In this document: positions 43,863 to 51,150 of the stretch, one piece after another | Position numbering within the stretch: position 1 is the stretch's first letter | Layout: every line of letters starts with the position of its first letter | Origin: DYQY01 sp964643725 | GTDB lineage: Bacteria; Margulisbacteria; Riflemargulisbacteria; GWF2-35-9; DYQY01 | Assembly (NCBI GenBank): GCA_964643725.1 | Contig: CAZXTL010000002.1 | Location: 1-64,000, forward strand | Direction of reading: 5' to 3' | Length of the DNA: 64,000 nt | Notes under the pieces: model-generated | Databases searched by the model: none | What the model saw: the letters and a program-made list of their open reading frames with translations, nothing else | Told to the model about the DNA's origin: nothing | Made by a program: the position numbers and the translations under genes

Positions 43863-45812
43863 TTAAATGGCCCGATATATATGATACTTGCCCCTATTCT
43901 TAAAAATTCCAACAACCCCGCGTTTACTAGAAACCACCTGTCCCTTTGAATCTTTACAAGGCAAAAGAATAAGGTCTGCTCCGCTCGCTAATAACTTATT
44001 ATTTACTTTCTTATTATTTGGCAAATACAAAATTCCATCAACTTTGTTTACAGGCACCCCATGAACAATAATAGTTACTTTAACTTCATCATCCTGAAAC
44101 ACTATGATATCCTCCATTTTATTAATGTGTATTCCACCAATTGCAAGGCTGGAATTGCCTTTCATTGCTACCATCTTCCCCTTATCTTCTATGGCTTGCA
44201 GATTAACAATCACCGAAGGTTGTGTAAGTGTCCTCCTTAAAACTTTCTTCTGATTTTCCTTATCTTCAGCCGAAACAAGCATCACTGTTTTATCCTTATT
44301 TATATATAATACCGAAAACCAATTCTTCTTATTATAAAAAAATATCTCACGTTCAGGTTTTTGCGAAATAAACCAAAAATTAATCAAAACTACAATTATT
44401 AATATCGTCAACCAAGATGACCAATACTTTCTAAACACTTCCTTCCGATAAAATAACGCAAAGAAAAACAAATAATAAACAAATAAATTAATAACAAAGG
44501 TATGTCTAAAATATAGACTTCTCCCTGGAAATGAATATAAAATATCAGCAACAGTTTTCATGATTACCAATAATCCAAACGTAAACTTAAGAACAGGAAC
44601 AGACAATAAAGTACAAGTCACAGAAAGTAACATTCCGAAGAATCCCACAATAACAACTACTTCCACAATTGGAGCAAATATCATATTTGCAAACAGCGCA
44701 AGCACATCAAACCTGCCATTTATCAAAAATATAATAGGCGCTGTAGTTAGAATTGGGCCTAAGGATACTCCAAGTGGATCTTTAAGAAACTCAGGGATAC
44801 AATCGTTATCCTCAAACATTTTCTGAATACGAGGGGAAATCTCTACGACCGCAAAAGTTGCACAAAAAGAAAGAATAAAACTAAGAGAGAAAAGCATACC
44901 TGGAGAAAAAATAAGCATAATTATTCCAGTAAGTGCCAGTACCTGTAGAGCTGTTTTCGACCTGTTATCATAGTTTAAAAAAATAGTTATCTGCATCATG
45001 ATAACTGCTCTTAAAACAGAAATATCTCCACCAACAAAAAGCAAAAAGATACAATTGAAAAAGAGTACAATTAGAAAATTAGCAGTTTTTGGTAGTTTAA
45101 ATACCACTAATAACTTAAGCAGTACACTTGTGAGCAAGGCAACTTGAGCGCCAGAGACAACAAGCATATGCAATAACCCTAGATTAAGAAAAACATCTTG
45201 AAGGTCACTATCCAAATCAATGCCATTAACTCCTATTAGTAAGCCAATCAGAAAATTGGCATAATACTCTGGAAGCTGCTGTTTCACATTTATAATAATC
45301 CTAGTCTTAATATCAAATATCCAAGCTAGCTTACTATCCTTAATTTTAATAATTTGCCTAGGAAACACTGTAGCAAAAGGTCTTGTTAATAAATCCAACC
45401 TGCTACTTCCTGTTTCTGAAGTTAGTTTGCCATCTACTTTTACTATATCTCCAACTACTAAATCAGGTGACTCTTTATAGACTATAATTTCCTTACCAGA
45501 AAAAGTTTTATCTTTAATTATCTTAGCTAAAAAGCCATAGCTATAGGTCTTAGTAACTTTACCTTCTAATCTAACTTCTTTTGTCGAATTAGAAGCCTCC
45601 TTCAAAGAAACTTCTTTTATTTGAATTAAACTAAAAGTGTATATAAAAAAAATAAAGAACCAGACGCTCAACCAAAAGAGGAACTTATATTCCTTTCTTT
45701 TATAAATAAATAAACTTACCCCAACCAATAGAACCATAAATCCGACAATTAATGGCGAATAAACAGCTGCTACTATGGCAATAATTATTGTTACAAATAT
45801 AACAACCAACAT
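43863..45812 (-). CDS. comEC: ComEC/Rec2-type competence channel protein
   Basis: ComEC carries single-stranded DNA through the inner membrane during natural transformation. The 649-residue protein has N-terminal helices, an OB-fold-like periplasmic region (residues about 75-155, VRLEGKVTKTYSYGFLAKII) and the competence domain with MLVVSGAQVALLTSVLLKLL and LRAVIMMQITIFL. The C-terminal soluble region shows no metallo-beta-lactamase motif (HxHxDH), although DLILLPCKDSKGQV sits where that domain normally ends. This suggests a degenerate or inactive nuclease domain. Its own terminator follows. Confidence 0.9.
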   Translation of the reverse strand: MLVVIFVTIIIAIVAAVYSPLIVGFMVLLVGVSLFIYKRKEYKFLFWLSVWFFIFFIYTFSLIQIKEVSLKEASNSTKEVRLEGKVTKTYSYGFLAKIIKDKTFSGKEIIVYKESPDLVVGDIVKVDGKLTSETGSSRLDLLTRPFATVFPRQIIKIKDSKLAWIFDIKTRIIINVKQQLPEYYANFLIGLLIGVNGIDLDSDLQDVFLNLGLLHMLVVSGAQVALLTSVLLKLLVVFKLPKTANFLIVLFFNCIFLLFVGGDISVLRAVIMMQITIFLNYDNRSKTALQVLALTGIIMLIFSPGMLFSLSFILSFCATFAVVEISPRIQKMFEDNDCIPEFLKDPLGVSLGPILTTAPIIFLINGRFDVLALFANMIFAPIVEVVVIVGFFGMLLSVTCTLLSVPVLKFTFGLLVIMKTVADILYSFPGRSLYFRHTFVINLFVYYLFFFALFYRKEVFRKYWSSWLTILIIVVLINFWFISQKPEREIFFYNKKNWFSVLYINKDKTVMLVSAEDKENQKKVLRRTLTQPSVIVNLQAIEDKGKMVAMKGNSSLAIGGIHINKMEDIIVFQDDEVKVTIIVHGVPVNKVDGILYLPNNKKVNNKLLASGADLILLPCKDSKGQVVSSKRGVVGIFKNRGKYHIYRAI

Positions 45813-45889
45813 GCTCCAACAATACCACTCAGCATATTATTACGTCAAATATTAATATAGTAAAATAAATAACGTATTATTATAAGTGT

Positions 45890-45931
45890 CCTCCCGACCA
45901 ACGTGGAGGGATCTCTCGACTACACTCGAGA
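45890..45931. repeat. Two small palindromes between comEC and cmoA
   Basis: CCTCC...GGAGG (45890-45909) and TCTCGA/TCGAGA (45914-45931) lie side by side in the 169-base divergent gap. The second belongs to a TCTCGACTACACTCGAGATG-type repeat commonly seen between genes in many environmental bacteria. No gene is seen in this gap. Confidence 0.5.
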
Positions 45932-45963
45932 TGACATGGAAATGATGACGTAAAAATATAAAA

Positions 45964-45972
45964 TGATATAAT
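45964..45972 (+). promoter_or_regulatory. Extended -10 promoter of cmoA, near-leaderless
   Basis: TGATATAAT gives a perfect TATAAT with an upstream TG. The cmoA ATG begins nine bases after the TATAAT, so transcription would start almost at the start codon. No ribosome binding site is visible. A leaderless or nearly leaderless transcript is implied. Confidence 0.55.
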
Positions 45973-45981
45973 TGGCATGAT

Positions 45982-46686
45982 ATGAAAAAAGATGACATCT
46001 ACTCTAAACCAATGAATCCGTTACCAGCGTTTTCCTTTAATGAGAATGTAGCAGAAGTTTTTGATGACATGATTTCTAGATCAGTACCCTGCTATAAAGA
46101 AACGCAAATGCTAATTGCCAACGCTATCCTAAGTTTCTATAAAGAAGGTAGCACGGTCTATGACCTTGGTTGTTCAACCGGCGAAACATTTAAAACTCTC
46201 TCAAATATGTCTGACAAACAAATAAAAATGATTGGGATAGATTACTCGCTACCAATGATAGAAAAAGCTAAACAAAAATGCAAAGACCTTAAGAACATAC
46301 AATTCATCCATGAAGATGTTTTAAATATTGAATACAGCAACTCCTCGGTTGTTGTCCTTAATTACCTTTTGCAATTCATGACAATCACCAACAGAGTAGA
46401 ACTACTTAAAAAACTAAAAAATTCACTTGTCCTAAATGGTGCGGTTATTATCTTCGAAAAAATAATAAGTAAGGAATTTAAAGATGATTTTATAAGTATT
46501 CATGAACTTTTTAAAGAACAACAAGGATACAGCAAAATGGAGATTAAACAAAAAAGGGAAGCACTGGAAAATGTACTAATTCCTTTAACTTACGAAGAAA
46601 ATAAAAAACTCATTCAAGACGCTGGATTTACGAAAGTTGAAAAATGTTTTCAATACCTAAACTTCTGCGGAATACTTTGTAGCTAA
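45982..46686 (+). CDS. cmoA: Carboxy-S-adenosyl-L-methionine synthase
   Basis: CmoA turns S-adenosylmethionine and prephenate into carboxy-SAM, used by CmoB to make cmo5U at tRNA position 34. The 234-residue protein matches the family closely: FNENVAEVFDDMISRSVPCY, the SAM-binding VYDLGCSTGETFKTL, VVVLNYLLQFMTITNRVELL and the C-terminal QQGYSKMEIKQKREALENVL. No cmoB was recognised with certainty in the window. Its last four bases overlap the end of the convergent methyltransferase gene. No clear ribosome binding site. Confidence 0.92.
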   Translation: MKKDDIYSKPMNPLPAFSFNENVAEVFDDMISRSVPCYKETQMLIANAILSFYKEGSTVYDLGCSTGETFKTLSNMSDKQIKMIGIDYSLPMIEKAKQKCKDLKNIQFIHEDVLNIEYSNSSVVVLNYLLQFMTITNRVELLKKLKNSLVLNGAVIIFEKIISKEFKDDFISIHELFKEQQGYSKMEIKQKREALENVLIPLTYEENKKLIQDAGFTKVEKCFQYLNFCGILCS

Positions 46687-47321
46687 ATAGATTCGTACAT
46701 ATAAACCTTGGGAACTCCTGTCTCCCTTGGAACTAACCAATCAGAATTGTCTTGTAAGACATCCTCATATCTATTAACTCTTAGAATAAGTCTGATTTTC
46801 CTAGGGTTCTCAATCAAACTATCCTTTATATTATTTAGCAATGCCCTTGCTTTATCGTGACTAAAAGGAAAATACAAATAAAAAATTGTTTCATTTGTAG
46901 GCTTATATGAAAGAATATCACCCTCAAACAATGTTGCTGACTCTAATTGACTCATAAACTTATTTATATTTTTATTTGCTACATCCAAAACATTACCATC
47001 AACATCAACGCCAACTACATGCTTTAATCCAGCCAATATGGCCATCAGAAGAATTCTTCCCTTCCCACAACCTATATCCACGAACACTTCCTTACTATTA
47101 ATTAATCCTTCCTGCTTTAAAAACATAAAAAGCTGAGCCAACCTAATGTATGGTGTAGGCAAATAAAGCATATCATCAGAGTCCATTTGCCTGTCTGGCA
47201 TAATATAATCTTCATCGCCAGTATCTATTCCTAGACTTTTATCCCAGTCGTTATCAGAAATATCGCCCAAGCTCATATGTTGCAAAATATTCAATTCCAT
47301 CGATATTAATTTAAAGTTCAT
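46683..47321 (-). CDS. Class I SAM-dependent methyltransferase, substrate unknown
   Basis: A 212-residue protein with a class I methyltransferase core: motif I VFVDIGCGKGRILLMAI near residue 80, an acidic residue at the end of strand two (VVGVDVDGNVL) and IFYLYFPFSHDKARALL in place of the usual motif IV. The N-terminal part (LPTPYIRLAQLFMFL) resembles methyltransferases of the DOT1-like and general class I group, but no target can be named. It converges on cmoA and diverges from the radical SAM gene. Confidence 0.8.
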   Translation of the reverse strand: MNFKLISMELNILQHMSLGDISDNDWDKSLGIDTGDEDYIMPDRQMDSDDMLYLPTPYIRLAQLFMFLKQEGLINSKEVFVDIGCGKGRILLMAILAGLKHVVGVDVDGNVLDVANKNINKFMSQLESATLFEGDILSYKPTNETIFYLYFPFSHDKARALLNNIKDSLIENPRKIRLILRVNRYEDVLQDNSDWLVPRETGVPKVYMYESI

Positions 47322-47375
47322 ATCAATTTATCGAAAGAACATTTCAAATTTCCTATATATTTAGAAATAATAAAA

Positions 47376-47384
47376 TGATATATT
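47376..47384 (+). promoter_or_regulatory. Extended -10 promoter of the radical SAM operon, leaderless
   Basis: TGATATATT has the TG of an extended -10 box and lies six bases before the ATG, so the first transcribed base would be the A of the start codon. No ribosome binding site is present. The sequence resembles that upstream of cmoA (AAAATGATATA), suggesting the same kind of control. Confidence 0.55.
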
Positions 47385-47390
47385 TGAGAC

Positions 47391-48776
47391 ATGTCTATAC
47401 TATTTATTTTCACACAAACAAACAAACCAAAGGACTACATTCAAACACACCCCCCTCTTGGAATTAGTTACTTAATCTCATACTTAAAAAGCAAAGGGCT
47501 ATCACCATATGGAATTGACCTTTTAATAGATAAGGAAGAAACTATTTATAAAACTATTTCTGAAAAAAATATTGAATTCGTTTCTCTTTCAGTTTGCTTT
47601 GGAACAATCGAACACACAATCGAATTATCCAAAACCATAAAAACAAAATACCCTTATATTAAAATAATTTGGGGTGGCCCTCATGTTGAATTTTTATTAG
47701 ATCATTTAAAACAAAGCTATCTAGACTATATTGTTTTTGGAGAAGGAGAAGAACCATTATATAAATTATTAACTACTATAAATACCTATGATTTTAACCC
47801 TTATAGCATTCCAAACATTGCTTTTAACTATAACAATCAAATCCTTCAAACACCAAGAGAAAAGCCAACACATACACTAGACTCTCTTCCCTTTCCAGAC
47901 AGAGAATGGGTTGACATCAAAAAGTATTTCAAACCACTCTCTCCAAAATCTTGCTATATTATCGGAAGTCGATATTGTCCCCACTCCTGTAGTTTTTGCA
48001 TAAATTCTTGCAACAACAATCCATTTAGAGCTAGGTCTATTGCTAACATCATGGAAGAGGTAAGATTTATTAAAAAAAACTATCCTATGTATAAGCGATT
48101 TTCATTTGTTGATGAAACACTTAACCATTCAAAAGATAGATTAATCGAATTCTGTACTGCTATAAAAAAAGAAAACGTTGAGTGGCATAGTAATATCCGT
48201 GTTGATGACTATATGGCAGATAAAGAAATTATTAGTTTAATGAAATCTTCAGGCAACAATTTTATTGAAATTGGCATAGAAAGTGGTTCTCAGCTAATAC
48301 TAAACATGAACAACAAAAACATTTCACTTGATAAGGTAAAGGAATTCTTATCCATCACAACCTCTCTTGATATTCCTGTATTATGTAATTTCATGATGCC
48401 TCATTTTCAAGACACCCCAGAAACACTTAAACAAACTATAGATTTAATAATATTCATTTCATCTAATTATCTTATTCTTCCTGCAACTCTAAGGACTATC
48501 GTTCTGCCAACCTTAAAAAATGAACAAATAATAAAAAAATATGGAATTTTCACCTCTAGTACAGGTGCAATAATTAAAACAAATAGCATTCCTGATTATT
48601 TGATAAACACTTATTTAACTAAAGCAAATGAATGCAGGAAAAACAGTACAATGAGAAATGCCCATAAAATATTTCTATCTCAAGGATATGATGTTGCTGA
48701 TGTAATGAAATCATTAAGCACAATGGACTTAAAAAATGACAAAGAACTTAATGATCTCATGTCTGCGTTTCTCTAA
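47391..48776 (+). CDS. B12-binding-type radical SAM protein
   Basis: A 461-residue protein with an N-terminal Rossmann-like cobalamin-binding domain (KIIWGGPHVEFLLDHLKQ; YIVFGEGEEPLYKLL) and a radical SAM domain whose cluster cysteines are C196, C200 and C203 (CPHSCSFC). The cobalamin lower-ligand motif DxHxxG is not seen, as in many base-off members. This family includes methyltransferases and ring-forming enzymes acting on peptides, lipids or antibiotics; the substrate is unknown. It is five bases from a methyltransferase gene, so they probably act together. Confidence 0.88.
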   Translation: MSILFIFTQTNKPKDYIQTHPPLGISYLISYLKSKGLSPYGIDLLIDKEETIYKTISEKNIEFVSLSVCFGTIEHTIELSKTIKTKYPYIKIIWGGPHVEFLLDHLKQSYLDYIVFGEGEEPLYKLLTTINTYDFNPYSIPNIAFNYNNQILQTPREKPTHTLDSLPFPDREWVDIKKYFKPLSPKSCYIIGSRYCPHSCSFCINSCNNNPFRARSIANIMEEVRFIKKNYPMYKRFSFVDETLNHSKDRLIEFCTAIKKENVEWHSNIRVDDYMADKEIISLMKSSGNNFIEIGIESGSQLILNMNNKNISLDKVKEFLSITTSLDIPVLCNFMMPHFQDTPETLKQTIDLIIFISSNYLILPATLRTIVLPTLKNEQIIKKYGIFTSSTGAIIKTNSIPDYLINTYLTKANECRKNSTMRNAHKIFLSQGYDVADVMKSLSTMDLKNDKELNDLMSAFL

Positions 48777-48781
48777 AAAAT

Positions 48782-49615
48782 ATGATTGAACTATTGCATC
48801 GTGATTCCATTTACCTTACCAATGATACTCGTAAAAACAGGTGGGCTATTCCCTACTCTCATGAAGCCACAAATGCCAGAGCCGACATTTTGCTTCACCA
48901 AAACAAACAATACATTGAAAACAAAAAAATTCTTGATTTAGGTTGCCATTTTGGGACAATGGCATATATCAGCTCAAAACTAAATGCCAAAAATATATTA
49001 GGTGTTGATGGAGATTCCTCCCTTATAAAACAAGCCAAAAACTTTCAAAAGGAAGTTGATTTACAAAATGCTGAGTTTATTAAAAATGATGTTATTGAGT
49101 TTCTAACAAATCTAGAAGAAAATTCCTTTGATACGATTCTTTGCTTTGGTTTACTTTACTATATACCTGACAATTTTCATCTACTAAAACTAATGAAGAA
49201 AGTCGCAAAAGAAGCTATTATTTTGGATACTTTCACTGCCTATTACAATGCTATTCAAGGAAAAGATGGACCAGCCTTCTTTAATAATCTAGACGAAAAA
49301 GCTTTCAACTTACCAATGATGATGCACTCTGTTACTCAAGCTAAAAAACAAAACCTCTATGAATTAGAACAAAACTCCTTTAAAACTAACAAAAAGAAAA
49401 ACCCATTAACGCTGCTTGCTTGCCCTACAAAACCACTATTGGAATTATACTTTCAAGCACTTGAACTTAAATATGAACAACTCAATTGGTCAAAATATCT
49501 AATAAATCCTAATTTAAGATGGCAAGAAATGGAAACAGCTGGTGCTAAAAAGAAATCTCATTGGAGTGACATCTATTCAAGCGAAATAAGAGTTAGCTAC
49601 TTAATAAAAAAGTGA
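48782..49615 (+). CDS. SAM-dependent methyltransferase linked to the radical SAM gene
   Basis: A 277-residue protein with motif I ILDLGCHFGTMAYISSKL near residue 50, an acidic residue at the end of strand two (ILGVDGDSSLI) and FDTILCFGLLYYIPDNFHLL, where CmoB-like methyltransferases have a similar GVLYHRRSP-type stretch. The likeness to CmoB is weak, but cmoA lies 2 kb away. It begins five bases after the radical SAM gene and its stop codon lies within a terminator stem, closing a two-gene operon. Confidence 0.8.
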   Translation: MIELLHRDSIYLTNDTRKNRWAIPYSHEATNARADILLHQNKQYIENKKILDLGCHFGTMAYISSKLNAKNILGVDGDSSLIKQAKNFQKEVDLQNAEFIKNDVIEFLTNLEENSFDTILCFGLLYYIPDNFHLLKLMKKVAKEAIILDTFTAYYNAIQGKDGPAFFNNLDEKAFNLPMMMHSVTQAKKQNLYELEQNSFKTNKKKNPLTLLACPTKPLLELYFQALELKYEQLNWSKYLINPNLRWQEMETAGAKKKSHWSDIYSSEIRVSYLIKK

Positions 49616-49630
49616 GCACCGCTCACTTTT
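49608..49630 (+). terminator. Rho-independent terminator of the radical SAM-methyltransferase operon
   Basis: AAAAGTGAGC and GCTCACTTTT are perfect ten-base arms around a three-base loop; the stem's T-rich arm gives the run of U at the transcript end. The methyltransferase stop codon lies inside the left arm. The symmetry means it could also work from the other strand. Confidence 0.85.
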
Positions 49631-49641
49631 AAAATTCCCCT

Positions 49642-49676
49642 ACTGCTGCCCTAACCCCCTGCAGTCTGACAGCAGT
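49642..49676. repeat. ACTGCTG/CAGCAGT inverted repeat
   Basis: Seven-base arms flank a loop containing CCCTAACCCCCTGCAG. The loop resembles the ACCCCCTAACCCCCT stretch next to the palindromes at purN, so it is probably another member of the same repeat family. It lies in the 200-base gap downstream of the methyltransferase, which holds no gene. Confidence 0.5.
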
Positions 49677-49793
49677 CCCCTTATCTTTATATATGTACTA
49701 TGCCCGATACTATATTTTTTAAACCTACTTAATTTCAAAAAGCCTCATCCGCTAAAACTTACTACAATCTATTAACCAATAATCAAACTACGC

Positions 49794-49815
49794 ACCTTCT
49801 CCTAAAAGAGAAGGT
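49794..49815 (-). repeat. ACCTTCTC/GAGAAGGT palindrome at the end of an orphan gene
   Basis: Eight-base perfect arms with a six-base loop, directly touching the stop codon of the neighbouring minus-strand gene. The flank reads TACGCACCTTC, as at the purN palindromes (TACGCACGTTC), which marks it as the same family. It could also serve as terminator, though the T-run is short. Confidence 0.55.
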
Positions 49816-50169
49816 CTAGCTAGCCATATTTTTAAATTCAAGTACGCTGAAATAACCTGCCAAGTTTTGTCTAAAATCACGTTTTGCTATAACTGGAGCA
49901 AACTCTCTATACTCTAATTCACCATCTAATATACCTAAAATACTCTTTGCATTATCTACTGATGTCCATTTTGAATTATTAATAACAAATTCCACTCTAC
50001 AAACATCTTTATCTTTAATAATAAGTTCAAGTTCTTCATCATCAATCTGTTGATTATAAGTGCTAATCTTGTCTTGCATCTTCTTAAGTACCATCTCATA
50101 AACCTCTTTCTTTTCCAGATTAAGTTTATTCATATCTTCTTTAGTTAATACCTTTTGTAACGAACTCAT
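49816..50169 (-). CDS. Small protein of unknown function
   Basis: A 117-residue, charged protein (for example VLTKEDMNKLNLEKKEVYEM and DDEELELIIKDKDVCRVEFV) with predicted helix at the N-terminus and some beta strand in the middle. No motif, signal peptide or membrane segment is recognised. The ATG has GGGGGG about six bases before it. It stands alone between a palindrome that touches its stop and a repeat-rich gap. The good start site and codon usage like its neighbours suggest a real gene. Confidence 0.6.
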   Translation of the reverse strand: MSSLQKVLTKEDMNKLNLEKKEVYEMVLKKMQDKISTYNQQIDDEELELIIKDKDVCRVEFVINNSKWTSVDNAKSILGILDGELEYREFAPVIAKRDFRQNLAGYFSVLEFKNMAS

Positions 50170-50319
50170 TTTATACCCCCCAGTATTTCTTAACATTTAA
50201 ACTATTCCCTTTATAAGAGACTGCTAAACATCAATAACATGATTTTTTTATGGTTTATTGTTTATGTGTTTAAGCGTTAAGAAAACCCCCTCTGTCCCGC
50301 ACCATCTGGCGCAGGACAT

Positions 50320-50336
50320 CTCCCCGCTAGGGGGAG
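50320..50336. repeat. CTCCCC/GGGGAG palindrome upstream of the Bax-inhibitor gene
   Basis: Six-base arms with a five-base loop, preceded by AACCCCCTCTGTCCCGC and a loose GTCC/GGAC pairing. It belongs with the other CCCTC/GAGGG-type palindromes of the window. Just downstream, a 14-base unit TTTAGTCTTTCATC is repeated in tandem (50380-50407). Confidence 0.55.
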
Positions 50337-50416
50337 AAAATTTGTATTGAATTGTTAGGATATTTTGCTAGAAAAAGTCTTTAGTCTTTCATCTTTAGTC
50401 TTTCATCTTTTAGCTA

Positions 50417-50422
50417 TATAAT
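50417..50422 (+). promoter_or_regulatory. -10 box upstream of the Bax-inhibitor/leuCD/YcaO operon
   Basis: A perfect TATAAT lies 25 bases before the start codon. No good -35 box is seen; the equivalent region falls in the tandem 14-base repeats. An AGGAGG ribosome binding site follows. This is the likeliest promoter for the six-gene run. Confidence 0.45.
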
Positions 50423-50447
50423 AAACAAAAAATACAGGAGGCATTTT

Positions 50448-51140
50448 ATGGCTAAACCAAACACAAATGTTGCAATTGATTTACAAAGAACTTTTTTTAA
50501 CAGGGTATTTTCTTGGATGACACTTGGACTTTTGGCTACTGGAGTTACTTCCATGTATGTTGCGTCTTCGCCTGCACTAATCCAATTCTTCCTTGGCAAC
50601 ACAATTCTGTTTTTTGGACTCATTCTCTTAGAACTTTTTGCTGTTGGTTTTCTTGCAGCAAAAATAAACAGCATGAGTGAACAACAAGCATCTATGCTCT
50701 TTATCGGCTACTCTATTCTTAATGGAATTACGTTATCAGGAATATTCCTTATGTATACTGGGGCTTCTATTGCTCTTGCTTTCTTTGTAACCGCAGGAAC
50801 TTTTGCAACTATGACTGTTTATGGGTATACAACCAAAAGCGACCTATCAGAGATGGGAAAGCTAATGTTCATGGGGCTTATTGGTATAATAATTGCTAGT
50901 ATAATTAATATTTTCTTAAAAAGTAGCGCAATGGACTATGTTATCTCTTATGTAGGCGTAGCAGTCTTTATTGGACTAACTGCTTGGGACGTTCAAAAAT
51001 TAAAGTTGTTATCAGAAAATGCTTCAGCTGAGGAACACAACAATCTAGCAATATATGGAGCACTTACTCTGTATATGGATTTTATCAATCTGTTTATTTT
51101 TATGCTAAGAATACTTGGCAATAGAAGTAGAGATTATTAA
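50448..51140 (+). CDS. Bax inhibitor-1/YccA family membrane protein
   Basis: A 230-residue integral membrane protein with seven hydrophobic segments, starting with NRVFSWMTLGLLATGVTSMY, as in the Bax inhibitor-1 family (YccA, YbhL). It also keeps FIGLTAWDVQKLKLL and the C-terminal LYMDFINLFIFMLRILG. Such proteins modulate membrane proteases or ion leak. AGGAGG precedes the start. It leads a run of co-oriented genes including leuC, leuD and the YcaO pair, with gaps of 10 to 20 bases. Confidence 0.93.
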   Translation: MAKPNTNVAIDLQRTFFNRVFSWMTLGLLATGVTSMYVASSPALIQFFLGNTILFFGLILLELFAVGFLAAKINSMSEQQASMLFIGYSILNGITLSGIFLMYTGASIALAFFVTAGTFATMTVYGYTTKSDLSEMGKLMFMGLIGIIIASIINIFLKSSAMDYVISYVGVAVFIGLTAWDVQKLKLLSENASAEEHNNLAIYGALTLYMDFINLFIFMLRILGNRSRDY

Positions 51141-51150
51141 AGGAGATATA

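Noticed and set aside
50380..50407. Tandem repeats as a small CRISPR array
   Set aside because: Units are only 14 bases and directly adjacent, with no spacers and no cas genes.
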